Source: Anoplopoma fimbria
Taxonomy: Eukaryota > Chordata > Actinopteri > Perciformes > Anoplopomatidae
Direction of reading: 5' to 3'
Length of the DNA stretch: 64,000 nucleotides
Assembly (NCBI RefSeq): GCF_027596085.1
Contig: NC_072472.1
Location: 22,975,052 to 23,039,051, forward strand
Shown here: positions 1 through 10,985 of the stretch, piece by piece
Layout of the letters: each line of letters opens with the position of its first letter
Position numbering within the stretch: position 1 is the stretch's first letter
The notes under the pieces: generated by a model
Told to the model about the DNA's origin: nothing
Database searches by the model: none
Seen by the model: only the letters and a program-made list of their open reading frames with translations
Position numbers and translations under genes: made by a program

Positions 1-1370
1 ATGGCCCTTGTCAGTGTTCTTTTATTATATTAGCATCATTATTATTGATGCATTTAGTAAAGTAGTACTTTACTGTATTATTTGGTTTAGGCAGAGATAA
101 CTTAGTTTAATCCATAACAATGCGTCATCATTTACAAACTGATCTCATGTTCAGTGTGTAAAATCTTAATCTGCAAAGTGTCGATAGCTGTGAGATAGAT
201 GTGAAGGAGTAAAATGTATAATCTGTCCCTCTGAAAACTAGAGTTATGTACAAGTATTTCAAGATTGTTATCAAGCACAGCACTTGAATAAATGTACTTT
301 GTTGCTCTCCAACACTTACTGTGTGTTTGAATTGGGCCGGCAGTCAAAATGGATGTTTTGTGTTTTTCTTGCAGTAAATTGTACATTTTAAATATGCTGC
401 AGATAAAATGACTGCCCCCCCATGCATTATCAAATTGTGCTTAAAGATATTTAGTATCACAAGTTTCAAGTTGTGTCTTGCACGACTGGTTTGCAGTTAC
501 TCTTATTTTATCCTTATGAAAAATGACAAAAACTGTCTAGGAACTACTTGACATCTTTAAGCATTTCAAAAGGCCTTCAGTTGAAGAGCCTCCTGATAGC
601 AGATCTCCTACGATCCAGCAGAGAGGATTAACGCAATTCCTCTATACACCGCTCTGTTTATATAGGCTCCTCTGGCCCACAGTCGTGGTTTTATGAGGGA
701 AGCAGCGTAGTATGAGCTGGAATGTCTCCAGACACAGCTGGTATTGTATAGGCAGAAGCGAGCAGACAACCATGAAAAACAGCAAGTAGATAGTGGGGGG
801 AGGGTCAGCAAAGGCAGTCCCTCCGATCCCCTGCATATGGCCTGCGATGGAAGTGATTCAGAGGGCCTCTTCAGCCATCGAAGTCGCTGTGTCAAGAGAT
901 CATCAGTCATAACTCATCATGCCTCCCCATCTTTGTCTCGGGGCTTTGGACTTCTCGGGCATCCCATTGTTTAATTTTATTGTTTGCGAACACAGATTAG
1001 TTCCATTCAATTGCACCCTTACGTGAGAGAAGAAGATATGACCCCACAATGCAGTACTTTCCATACAAAAAAAAGGCCTTCAGAGCATGCATTACTTGTC
1101 TTTGTGGGACTTGTTTTTGTTGTCTCAGCCGTTGGCTAATCAATGGTTAAAGCCGACTAAGGTTTATTGTTACTGAGCTTATTAGGCGACGCTGCCACTG
1201 GGGCAAGCCTCCTCCCTCTCTCACATATAAATGACTGTTTTAAAGGCAGGTCATTGGCACTCCCCTCTTTACACTGCAGCACTCTGCTTTGGCTGCTGGG
1301 TGGACAAATATATTACTATTATTTTTAGAAACGGCATGTGACACATTTTGTCACATTTTTCATTCATTTT
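1..1370. other. intergenic, nothing recognised
   Basis: AT-rich DNA with short open frames only and no family resemblance. 600-970 is somewhat less AT-rich and has a TATA-like stretch near 658, but I cannot tie it to a gene. Confidence 0.4.
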
Positions 1371-1371
1371 G

Positions 1372-1380
1372 CATATATAT

Positions 1381-1457
<77 letters not shown>
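1372..1457. repeat. compound (AT)n-(GA)n microsatellite
   Basis: About 50 bp of alternating AT runs directly into about 34 bp of alternating GA. The open frame across it is a translation of the repeat. Confidence 0.97.
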
Positions 1458-1466
<9 letters not shown>

Positions 1467-1470
1467 TCCG

Positions 1471-1900
1471 TTAAAGGGGCAACATTCATGATTCAGAGTA
1501 TTAATTTAGCATCAAACAACTATTGTCTTTGTAATAGTATAGTGAAGTAATGTCTACCTGAGGGGAGAATGGAGTCACTTTCCCTCTGTGTGTGCTGTAA
1601 TCAGCACTTCTCTGTGCTATGTTTACATAGCAGGCTGCACGTGCCTTAAAGTGCATGTTAGTGCACGTGAGAGTGCCTCACTGGCTAGCTCACGAACGCC
1701 ATTCTGCACTGCTCTCATACGGCGGTTACAGCTGAGTCTCCAGTTCCCCCTCAGGTAAACACTGTTAGCGCTTTTAGCTTTTTTGCTATAATGTCAGCGC
1801 TGTAACATGTTAGCTGCGAGCAACTAGCTCACCCGTCGCCATGTTGAGAGCCGTTGAAAGGCAATCAAAATGCTCCCAATCTTGTGTATAGCATCTTTAC
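1471..1900 (+). repeat. interspersed TTAA-type MITE-like repeat, copy A
   Basis: This stretch begins TTAAAGGGGC and resembles three other places in the window (3244-3600, 28835-28983, 52985-53275). Shared landmarks are 'tagcatcaaacaa', 'ggcggttacagct', 'ccccctca' followed by 'taaacac', and 'ctcccaatct' near the right end. The copy at 28.9 kb ends CACCTTTAA, the inverse of the TTAAAGG start seen here and at 52985. That fits a miniature element with TTAA-bounded inverted ends. No coding content. The superfamily assignment is inferred. Confidence 0.6.
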
Positions 1901-2083
1901 AAAAAAAGGTAAGTTCTGCAAGTTTAGTTTACTTAAAACGTTATAATATGCATGGTTAAATATCTAATTTATAACTAAAAGAATCATGGAGACCACTACT
2001 GTTCAACTGTTAGCACAAGGGGATAATGCAGTTGCTCTATGGAGGTGAACTACAACGTGTGTCCTTCATGTTCATGTGGGTTC

Positions 2084-2096
2084 AGAGAGAGAGAGA

Positions 2097-2147
<51 letters not shown>
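2084..2147. repeat. (GA)n microsatellite
   Basis: About 64 bp of nearly perfect GA dinucleotides. The RERERE-type frames across it are not genes. Confidence 0.97.
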
Positions 2148-2153
<6 letters not shown>

Positions 2154-2313
2154 TCTCTTCACATCCAGCTGATCCATTCACATTTGTCTCTGTCTCTTAC
2201 CTGCCTGCAGCACATGCTTCACCACTGTTCACCAATGGTTGTTTACAGGGCGGCTGCCCAGTCCCACCTGTTCCTGGTCTACAGGACTTAACCACCGCTG
2301 ACCATTTGCATAT

Positions 2314-2315
<2 letters not shown>

Positions 2316-2398
<83 letters not shown>
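2316..2398. repeat. (TG)n microsatellite
   Basis: About 83 bp of uninterrupted TG dinucleotide, the third simple-sequence tract within 1.1 kb. Confidence 0.98.
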
Positions 2399-2399
<1 letters not shown>

Positions 2400-3070
2400 C
2401 AGAGAGAGTGAAGAAGATAAATGAACAAGTTGCCCTCCGTCAAAGAGGCTTTAGCTGAGGTCACCTTCACTTCATCCTGTCACACTCCCCTGAGGATTAT
2501 ACCAACGTCTCTTCAAGTAACCTCTGAGACGATTCTGTGCTCCCTTTATTCTTTTATTAAGCCAAACCTCATTCATTATTTATGCCACAAACACAAGAAA
2601 ACATCCAGATTCTTTATATTATAACTTCTCTCTGTGGTGTTGTCCTCCCCTCCACAGTGTTCTTATGACTCGAGAGTAGAAAAGGAGGGAAAGGACAGCA
2701 ACAGGCAGCAGCTGTGATGGAAGGGCTGCCCCGCACTCAACACAACAACAGCATTGTTATCTGAGACCTACCTAACGCCTTCTCCCCCCCTCTCTCCGCC
2801 ATGCATATACAGTATCTTTACAGAGAGACCCCCGCAGAGGACTGCAGGACATTCTTTTGCAACATGATGATTTTCACGACCTGCAAAAACAGTTGTGCGG
2901 ACAGAACAGAGAAAAAGTACAGTCAAAGTACAGCTTCGCAGTTCAGGTTTAAGCTAGTTTAAAGCAATAGATAACACATTTATCTTAGCAACCCTGCTCT
3001 TCCCTGCGCCTCAATTTCATAAATTAAAACAGATTAAGCTGTAAAGCAGACTCCATGGTGTGCTGTTGAT
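2400..3070. other. intergenic, nothing recognised
   Basis: No credible exon, RNA gene or repeat was recognised here. Confidence 0.4.
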
Positions 3071-3225
3071 CATTACATTACATTACATTACAGTCATTTA
3101 GCAGACGCTTTTATCCAAAGCGACTTACAATCAGTAGTACATATTATATATCATTCACCCATTCACACACTGATGACAGGCTACCATGCAAGGTGCCACC
3201 ATCAGACTCTAACTAACATTCATGC
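3071..3225 (-). mobile_element. truncated tRNA-derived SINE with L2-like tail
   Basis: Read on the minus strand this matches the 3' part of the SINE at 6903-7180. It has 'gtctgatggtggcaccttg', 'cctgtcatcagtgtgtgaa' and then the L2-type end (AAGCGTCTGCTAAATGACTG) followed by a short ATGTA-type tail at 3071-3092. The tRNA-like head with its A and B boxes is missing, so it is 5' truncated. Confidence 0.85.
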
Positions 3226-3243
3226 AACATACAGAAATATGAC

Positions 3244-3650
3244 TGTAATGTAATGAGTAATGTTTACCTGAACAGAGAATTAAGACACTCTCCCTCTGTG
3301 TGCGTTGTAGTGAGACCTTCTCCCTGCTTTGTTTACGCTATTAGCGCTGTTAGAACCGTTGATATTGTTTGCAGTGTTTGCCCTGTTAGCGCTGTTGATG
3401 TTATTTGCACTGTTAGAGCCGTTGTTGAGGTTTGCACTGTTTGCGATGTTAGCGCCGTTGATGATGGTTTCATTGTAAGCGCTGTTAGCACTGTTGATGT
3501 TGTTTGCACTGTTAGCGCCGTTGACGTTGTTTGCACTGTTAAAGCCGTTGTAGTTTGCAATGTTAGCGCTGTTGATGATGGTTTCATTGATGATGGTTTC
3601 ATTGTATTCCATTCTCATGAGCAGGGAATTTTCATTCCGTGCTCATGAGA
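3244..3650 (+). repeat. TTAA-type MITE-like repeat, copy B, with 27-bp minisatellite
   Basis: The left part (3250-3330) matches copy A around 1545-1640 ('taatgt', 'tacctga', 'ctccctctgtgtg', 'tgtttac'). From about 3337 to 3600 the element's gttagc/gctgtt motif is expanded into an imperfect tandem array with a 27-bp unit. Because 27 is divisible by three, all reading frames stay open. That explains the repetitive VSAVDVVCT-type frames on both strands, which are not genes. Confidence 0.7.
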
Positions 3651-6300
3651 ATGGAAAAGGCGCTGACAACACAAATAAAAAACAGATATATTGTCATAAT
3701 ATGTCTTTTACAGTGAGGCTGCCACTTCCTAGGCAGGCCATGTAACTATAGTACAGAGTTTCTATGTGTTTAAACTAGTATAAGTTTGCTGTCTTGGGAC
3801 TTTGAACAGCACACAGCTTTCTTTAAACCATTGTGGTACTTGCACAAGGACATATGATAATCTGTCTTTTCAATACATCCACTGTAAGATAATGTTTATA
3901 ACAGTGATATGTCATAAACCAGCCCTAAAAGGCCCGTCATATTTATTATGCAATAAGCAGTATTCCTTGTTCTGCAGTTTTTTTTCTGTATCACATATCT
4001 CTATCACTAACCACATCTGCCTCATGAAGAAGAGATACATTTTCATCCAACTTAGGCTATATTAACATTACAAACATTACATGGAAATATGAAGGACAGG
4101 ACCCCAGCTCTGTATCTCCCCTTAAGCTCTAAACTATTGATACCTTGTGTACGTCCTTACTTTGCTGGGTTAAGTACTTAAAGACTATAAACAACCAGCA
4201 GAACTGGTTGCTATCATCAAGGTGTTTTACATTTCTACTAGGGAGGATGCTTCTGCTGATACTTCGCTAAAGCGTGTTGCTTTGAGTGCTAACAAGAGAT
4301 GCAGGTATCTAATTCATGCGTTACCCACTCGTCCTTTTGTCTCGTCAAGTGGACCAGTGGGGTGAAGTAAACTCCCGGTGTCATTACCATGATAATACCG
4401 GCGAGCATCAGCATGTGACTTGGCCTAATTGTTTACACCTCTCTGCCCACAGGGAGCAGACTGAAAGCTTTTATTTGGATAAACTGGGTGAATCTGCGAT
4501 TATCAAAGGGGGGATGGGCTGTTTGTTGCTGTTGCCAATTTTCAACCCACTTTTAGAAGATGGATGCATTTCTAAATTACACCTATTGGACCTTGACGTC
4601 TGTGACTACTGCATCTTACTCTTTTGTTTTTTCCCTCCTCACCCTTCTGAGAGTTTTGGTTTACTTTCAATAACAATTCTTGGAGAATTATCATTTTCAA
4701 ATCTCATTGAATAAAAAAAGTCAGCTTTAAGTTTTTGTTGTGTGTTCTGTAAGTAAAGGAAATCATGGTGATCAAATCTTGCTGTAGCAAAGTTTTAAGA
4801 ATCACTGGAACTTTTCCGAGCTGCCATGAAAGCATGCGGTAAAAAAACCTTCAAACATGTTCCCAATGAAATGTCTTGTGAATGGATGCCTCTTTGGTGG
4901 CCAACTACGAAAGCACAATACCAGCATAGTTTTATTTTGAAATTTGACCCGCATGTATTTGAGCATTTGTTAGCAATAAAATGTCACAGAGAGGTGGGAA
5001 ATGGGTTGGAATGGGTACTCCAAACAAAAAATCTACCTTGGTGTGCTGACAATCTGCTGTCGAATGCGGCCTGGCAGGAAGGGTCAGTTTACTGTAAAAC
5101 AGGTCTGTTTGTTTGATGGGTTTCACACCCGATGGAAGAGCTGGTCCGAAGGTCTTCAGAAAAGTTCAAAGATACCTTAAGAAGTAGTTTATTAACCGCT
5201 CTAGGAGAATATCAATAAAAAGAAGTGGTGACATATAACTTAATGGAATTACTTACAATCATATGGCATTTTTGACCAATTGGAGGTGAATTGGCTGAAT
5301 GAAAAGCCAAATACAGTGTTTCCTTGCGGTTGTAAACTTATTGTTATTCTAGTTTTTTTATTATAAATAAATAAAAATGTCTTGGTGCACAATCACTGCC
5401 TCACTAAAAGGCAGAAAAAGAAATAAGGCGAAATTAAAAAGAGAATAAGAGTGTGCTGAGTTGCGGCAACCTACCATTGTTTTAACCTCATCCAGCAGGA
5501 TACTGGGCCAAGTTTGAATTAAGAAAGATTCAGTGTTGTTGCCGTTGGGGCTGTTTAAAAGCACATCTTCCTTTATTCTCGCCTGATTAGCAATGCAAGT
5601 ATAGATAAATGTTTAACTCAAGGAAGCTGATTTTGTTGAGAGCATGTTGCCTCCCTAATGTGATGTATTTCCTGCTAAAACAGGATGTTGGGCTGTCCAA
5701 AGGGGAGGGAGGGATCATTTAAAAATAAAAAGAGGAAAGGCATTTTTGTCTGTGCTGATCTTGCTGGTTTGATTTATCTGAAAATGTATGCTTATAATTC
5801 TGCATATCATGATGAACAGACTCATATCAAAACATGCAAAATATTTTAATAACACTATGATCAAAGCAAAAATAATAAACCAGTTTAGAGGATATTTATT
5901 GTCTTTGTTGAAATATAATGATGAAATAAACCAAGGTTAAAATAAAAAAAGGATTCTCGTTACAAAATGTATTAAATGTCCTCATGTTCAGCAAAATATA
6001 AAGAGAAATATTGAAGAAAAAAATATGCTAAATAAGTAAATATCTCACAACATGATAACAGGCATTTGTAAATACAGTCCACATAGAAGGGGAGTAAATT
6101 ACATTAGCTTGTATTAACAGTTTTTTTATGAGCAGCTTAGGAAAGAAAAAAATTGCGAGAGAAAAACTATAATAACAAAATGTCGAATATATAGTGAGTC
6201 TTTTGGAGCAGTGCGTTAACTGTACCGGTAACTAGCACAGTGATCGATGTTGTAGTTTTCTCGGGGGCAAGAGGAGAAATAAGAGGGAGCACTGTCAGGG
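3650..6300. other. intergenic, nothing recognised
   Basis: AT-rich sequence. The longest open frame (4316-4714, plus, 132 codons) has no recognisable domain and no repeat structure, and lacks splice or composition support. I do not call it a gene. Confidence 0.4.
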
Positions 6301-6308
6301 TAGTAGTG

Positions 6309-6615
6309 TCAAGAAGTACTACCCTGAGTAGCACTTATTGCATTCGTATTTGTTTACTGCACTTATCCTATTCGTAGTAGTTTGTAGCACTTATTATATT
6401 CGTATTAGTCTGTTGCAATTATTGTTCTCGTAGTAATCTGCCTCTGCACTATACTTTTGCTCTGGTTTATGCTTTAAGATGCTTGTTTAAGAAAGGAGAT
6501 GCACTTATGACTTCTGGTGACTAGTAGTTCTCTTGAATACCTATGTTGAATACACTTATTGTAAGTCGCTTTGGATAAAAGCGTCTGCTAAATGACTGTA
6601 ATGTAATGTAATGTA
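6309..6615 (+). mobile_element. L2-like LINE 3' end, 5'-truncated copy
   Basis: The sequence from 'tcaagaagtactaccctgag' onward is closely matched by the minus-strand LINE at 46.7-47.0 kb, where it follows the end of a reverse-transcriptase frame. It continues through the 3' untranslated part ('tgcctctgcactatac', 'cacttatgacttctggtgac') to the typical end AAGCGTCTGCTAAATGACTG and an ATGTA-type tail. The break at about 6309 is the 5' truncation expected of target-primed reverse transcription. A third copy of this end lies at 25130-25322. Confidence 0.85.
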
Positions 6616-6902
6616 ATCAACATAAGTGACTTTCTATGTCTCAAGGTAGCATGTGGTTTATTTTTTTGACTTTTTTGGAAAAAACATACTGGTGTGAACA
6701 TAAAGCTCTGATTTAAAAGCAGACTCTGAAGTGAAATTTATGCAAAATGTATATATTCATGTGCGTACACAGCCCAGTCCCCAGGAAAATGTTGGCATTG
6801 TATGAACATACAAACACAGGACTTTCCCCGAGTAGACTGCTGTTCATGTCCCATGTGAAACTAAGAGTAAATGTTGTGTTCATGGTAGTTGGATATTGTT
6901 GT
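6616..6902 (+). repeat. segment shared with 46437-46725 (minus), downstream of an L2 tail
   Basis: Immediately after the L2 tail, about 287 bp is almost identical to the reverse complement of 46437-46725, where it also follows an L2 tail. It is not part of the third L2 copy at 25.1 kb. It may be 3' flank carried along with the LINE or part of a duplicated composite repeat. The final 97 bp (6806-6902) recurs perfectly at 7181-7277 after the SINE. Confidence 0.85.
6806..6902 (+). repeat. 97-bp direct repeat, left copy (flanks SINE)
   Basis: Base-for-base identical to 7181-7277. The two copies bracket the SINE at 6903-7180. The same 97 bp is present once without interruption at 46437-46533 on the minus strand. 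Confidence 0.95.
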
Positions 6903-7180
6903 AGGGGCAGCTGTGGCGTAGTGGAGAGCAAGGTAGTTCTCCAATCAGAGGGTCGGTGGTTCGATACCCGGCTTCGGCAGTCGATGTGTCCTTGGGCAAG
7001 ACACTTAACCCCAAGTTGCTCCCGAAGGCTTGCCATCGGTGTGGACTGGATGATGAATGTTAGTTAGAGTCTGATGGTGGCACCTTGATGGTAGCCTGTC
7101 ATCAGTGTGTGAATGGGTGAATGATATGTAACTACTGACTGGATAAAAAAGCGTCTGCTAAATGACTGTAATGTAATGTA
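6903..7180 (+). mobile_element. complete tRNA-derived SINE with L2-like tail
   Basis: The head begins aggggcagctgtggcg. An RNA polymerase III A box (TGGCGTAGTGG, 6914-6924) and a perfect B-box consensus (GGTTCGATACC, 6958-6968) are visible. The body includes 'tgtccttgggcaagacactt', and the end is an L2-type 3' end plus ATGTA tail (7150-7180). It is a retroposon rather than a working tRNA gene: no cloverleaf closes and the sequence continues well past tRNA length. The tail suggests mobilisation by the L2-like LINE whose ends are also present here. It sits between perfect 97-bp direct repeats. Confidence 0.92.
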
Positions 7181-7277
7181 ACATACAAACACAGGACTTT
7201 CCCCGAGTAGACTGCTGTTCATGTCCCATGTGAAACTAAGAGTAAATGTTGTGTTCATGGTAGTTGGATATTGTTGT
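7181..7277 (+). repeat. 97-bp direct repeat, right copy (flanks SINE)
   Basis: Identical to 6806-6902. It continues into 'cattgttacgtct' (13 bp, present twice at about 7279-7304), in the same position as the GTTACG-rich tail of the 46-kb copy. Confidence 0.95.
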
Positions 7278-7599
7278 CACATTGTTACGTCTCATTGTTA
7301 CGTCTCATTCCTGAAATGTCTGAAAGGACTTGTTCCAATACACAAACACTGCAACTGTTTCCAACTGGAGTCATATTTGGACCCGGACGTCTGACAACAC
7401 CGCCAGGTTTCTGCACACACACGTATCCTGTCGCCATTTTCCCCCCCAAGCTAAAATACAAAAGACTCGTCTGGGGGACGATCCTCTGCTAATAGCCCAA
7501 CAACTACGTGTTATCACTCGTGTTAAACATGGGCTGCTTCTAACATAAATAACACACATACATCACTGGCCCGAGTAGCATTTTGGTAAGAAATATGAG

Positions 7600-7960
7600 C
7601 GGTTTCTGAGCGAGGTGGACGTCAGATTTAATGACAATGTTACAAGCAGATGGCTGCACGGAGAGACAAACGGCTCGCCGGGTGTTTGTTGAGTGACGTG
7701 TGACGCAGCCACAGGGGTACGAGCTCCAGATTTGAAAACCACTGGTTTGTCCAATCAGAGGGCAGCGGGGGCGGGACATAGCCCCGTCAATCATGCGGGA
7801 ACTATAACGGTTTGAATAGGGAGGGAGGGGGAGAATCCAATCCGGTTTGAGCTAGTTCTTCTTCCAATGGAACATTACCGTCGCGCTGCGCTGTATTAGA
7901 CTGTACTGGTACGCTTTATCCAGAATATATACCACTGTATTTTTCCTCCTGTATTGAGCA
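7600..7960 (+). promoter_or_regulatory. HMGN gene promoter and 5' leader
   Basis: The region just upstream of the HMGN start codon is richer in CpG than its surroundings. It carries CCAAT boxes (7751, about 7837, about 7865) and a GC box (GGGGCGGG, 7767-7774). There is no clear TATA box at a useful distance, which suits a housekeeping chromatin gene. The exact start of transcription cannot be read; it probably lies near 7830-7900. Confidence 0.6.
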
Positions 7961-8016
7961 ACATTAAGCTCTATTTTCTTTTTTAAAAAAAATAAACCAC
8001 CCCACACAAACCAGCC

Positions 8017-10017
8017 ATGCCTAAAAGGAGCAAAGTGAGTAGACCGACATCTTTCATGCATTCAGTAATACGGTGTTATTATTATATTATTATAATATTA
8101 TAATTATAACCCCCCCACCCCCCAGCTATCCTCCGGCAGAGTTGTTACAAATGTTGCTTGTTTGTGTTCCGGGTAAACGTGGCTTCAGGACGGGAGTTTA
8201 GTTGGCGTGCAGCGGGTGTTTTGATCCTCCGCTGTCTCTCCTGCAGTGATTATCTGTGTGCATGCTTTTGCAGATCGCTGAGATATTGCAATTTTATATA
8301 AAATAACATTTACTTGCAGGGGAGGACAAAAGCGTCGACGTTGCTTTTTCCTGCAGAGAAAGTTGGCGGCATATTGATTGTTTCCTTTAAGGGGGGTCGT
8401 CCGATGGACACTAAACTTTCGGGAACGAATACTTTAATAATTAAGAGGCTTTAACGCTCGGCTTGCTTGTGAAATAATTATATTTTTTTATGATAATGTG
8501 TGAATTGTGTTCCCTAAACCCTCCGCGTACATGTGTTGTTTTTGTTAATGAATCGCCGCCATTGTTTTTCAGTGCGTTTCTTGGGAAGGCGGTCGTCGTG
8601 TCTGCTGTCTGTCTGTCGGCTCAGGCCAGTCGTAGGTTATGCAATGGCTCCTGTTGCTGGGGGGGTTCTAGTAGATTCTGCTACCAGATCGACAGAGTCG
8701 CTGCTGAGCATCTCGGAGTGACTCGTTTTCAAATTCGTGGCGGGAACCGGTCGCTACCCCGCTCGGTTTCGCTCCCTACACTGGCAGTCCCGTTTATTAC
8801 CAATGAATGGATGTGTTTGCGGGGAGGCGGAGTCCGTTCCACACTCCACCCTCCTCCTCCTCCTCCGCCGGAGTTTACAGTACAGACAAATCACCTACGG
8901 GAGCCGGGAGAGCACTTCCACAGGCCGCTGTTTAAACTACAGTGTTGTGTTTAAAAACAGGTCAAACTTGCACTTCTACTTTTCTTATTGTTGTGTTGGC
9001 AAATGCACTTCCGCGTTGATTAGTTATGATATGTTTCTGAGTAATAGATGTGATTAATGTAAGCGGGTTAAGAAGTTAGTTATGAGCTCCATTGTTCCAA
9101 GATTTAGAACATATCTCAGCCAATCATAGCGGTTGGTGTAACCTAAATCATGTATGAGGCTAGCTGCTCATCCATAGGCTAATGTTCTCTCTGGAAACGC
9201 CCACTTTTGAGTTACATAACTAATACTTAAAGCCCAGGAACTTACCCCCACCCCACCAATTGAGCTCACCAAAGGCACATTCAAAATGCAGGAAAATTCT
9301 ATAATTTGATTTATTTTCTTTTGTTGTCTCTCACAGGCAGGAGCAGAACCAGTTGTGAGTAATAATTAACCATATTGTTTTTAAACATACCTGTGATTTT
9401 TAAAAACTAAACAGTTAGTCTGTGCACCCACCAGGGGTCAGTAACACCCCATTAGTGAGAGACATTGGCTGATGTGTTAAAAGTAATCATCTTGTCTGTT
9501 TACTCTCTGTGCAGGCCAAGAGGAGATCTCTCAGGTTGAGTGAAGTAAGTACAAACAAGCCCACACTGTTGCAGACTACATGCAAGCCGTTAACCAGCAT
9601 TCTCAGGGCTGACCATTCATTTTTTTTGTCCCCACAGAAACCTGCACCTGCAAAGGCAGAGGCAAAACCAAAGCCAAAGGTCAGTCTTTGTTTTGATTAC
9701 CTCTGATTAGACTAATTTATTAGACTGTTGACAAAGTGACTAATAAGGTGAATATTCTTGTTTGCAGAAGGGACCTGCTAAGCCTAAGAAAGCCAAGGAG
9801 GTGGAGAAGGCCAAGCCTGAGGAGAAAGCACCAGAGGCCCCTGCTGAGAACGGCGAAGCCAAAGCTGAGGAAGAGGTAAGGGTCAGGGCATCAAATATAA
9901 ACATGCAAAACCCAACTGATCTCCGTGGTGATTAAACTTAAACGCTAAAAAATGTTTCGTTTTTCCCAGGCACCGGCTACAGAAGAAGCTGATGAAAAAG
10001 ATGATGCGGCAGAATAA
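8017..10017 (+). CDS. hmgn6: HMGN-family nucleosome-binding protein (hmgn6-like), 6 exons
   Basis: Coding exons: 8017-8034, 9337-9354, 9515-9544, 9638-9679, 9768-9875 and 9970-10017, all phase 0 with GT/AG borders. The product is 87 residues, within the usual HMGN size range. Exon 1 gives MPKRSK, the near-invariant HMGN start and part of the nuclear signal. Exon 2 gives only AGAEPV. Exon 3 holds the nucleosome-binding core RRSLRLSE (residues 15-22), close to the family's RRSARLSA. Exon 4 is the Pro/Lys/Ala stretch (KPAPAKAEAK...). Exons 5-6 are the Lys-rich then Glu/Asp-rich regulatory tail with PAENGEAKAEEE. HMGN proteins bind the H2A-H2B acidic patch through the RRSxRL core and counteract linker-histone compaction in the nucleus. 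The introns show this is the parent gene, not one of the family's common retrocopies. The family is certain; the paralogue name is less so, since the tail also resembles HMGN1. Confidence 0.9.
8035..9336 (+). other. first intron of the HMGN gene
   Basis: Long first intron with GTGAGT donor at 8035 and CAG acceptor ending at 9336. Its first 900 bp keep raised CpG, as expected if the promoter CpG island extends downstream. Open frames such as 8490-8954 are CpG-island artefacts. Confidence 0.75.
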
Positions 10018-10985
10018 CACCTCTCACACCACATCTTTTACCAGTGCTCCCTGTACCTCTTTTCTTGTACAATTCAGGGGAATATTTTTATCAACTATTT
10101 TCTAAATACAGGTTTTTTAGTAGTTTGATTGTAGAGAACACTTTTTTTTAATGAAAGAAAAAAAGTCAATTTGGAGACGGGAATTTCGTCGCATCCCACA
10201 ATTTTGCATCGCCACAAAAAAATTGCGGTCGTTGTTGTTACTGTCAGTGGATTTCATTTCAGTTTTAAATGTGAAGGAGGGGAGGGTGCAGGACAGGTTA
10301 CCGCGTCGACGCTCACGCACGGCGTTCACAGGAGCTGGGGCAACAACCGGAGGATCTTGTCCACGTGGATTACATTCCATATGCTTTATAAGGGACAGTG
10401 TATGTAATCTGTGCCGGGGTGGGGATGGACAAAGTCACAGGGCAACTCATTGTTTTATTGTTTATAATGAAGAACAGTGTTTTAGAATGTTTGTAAGCTT
10501 CGTTCCTCTGTGTTAACTCTTGTACTCATGCAGTTTTCTTAATGAATCTGATCAATAAAGCTAAAATCCCTAGTACTGGAGCTCTCCTTATCAGAACTGT
10601 GCATCGCGTGTGTTGGTTGTGTCTCTGTTCTGTGATAGCATCGCAATAAATTTGTATAGCTGCTGTGAAAAAAAAGGTTTTCAATCTTTCTATATGCAGT
10701 GTGTAATGGTACATTGTAAGGATGGTAAAAATGGAATTTGTTTTCTTAGCCAGGATTATGAGGCGTGTAACCATAAAAATTTACAAATTGAGATTGGCAT
10801 CTTAAAGGCCAACCAACAAACTGTACATTTATTTGAGATGTCAAATGCATACCAGCAGTAGCAATATTCATGTGGGTTTTAGATATCTGTATCCAGTACA
10901 AGTGTGCAGTTTATTTTGATTTGTTTATAGATGTACCTGTGTAATGATTGTTATCAACAAACCAATAAAACTCGGTTGGTAGTTG
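10018..10985 (+). terminator. HMGN 3' untranslated region with three poly(A) signals
   Basis: AATAAA hexamers occur at 10554-10559, 10645-10650 and 10964-10969. The last is followed by a GT-rich element (gttggtagttgttg), a normal downstream cleavage signal. HMGN mRNAs usually have long 3' UTRs, so alternative ends of about 0.55, 0.65 and 0.95 kb are plausible. Which is used cannot be read from sequence. Confidence 0.65.

Noticed and set aside
2039..2458. 139-codon plus-strand frame
   Set aside because: Consists of GA and TG microsatellite translations joined by chance sequence.
3253..3648. 131-codon repetitive frame, with overlapping minus-strand frames
   Set aside because: It is the translation of a 27-bp minisatellite; open in several frames because the unit is a multiple of three.
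6903..6980. tRNA gene suggested by A and B boxes
   Set aside because: The boxes belong to a tRNA-derived SINE; no cloverleaf forms and the sequence continues into a SINE body with an L2-type tail.
8490..8954. 154-codon plus-strand frame
   Set aside because: Lies inside the CpG-rich first intron of the HMGN gene; no protein resemblance and no independent promoter.
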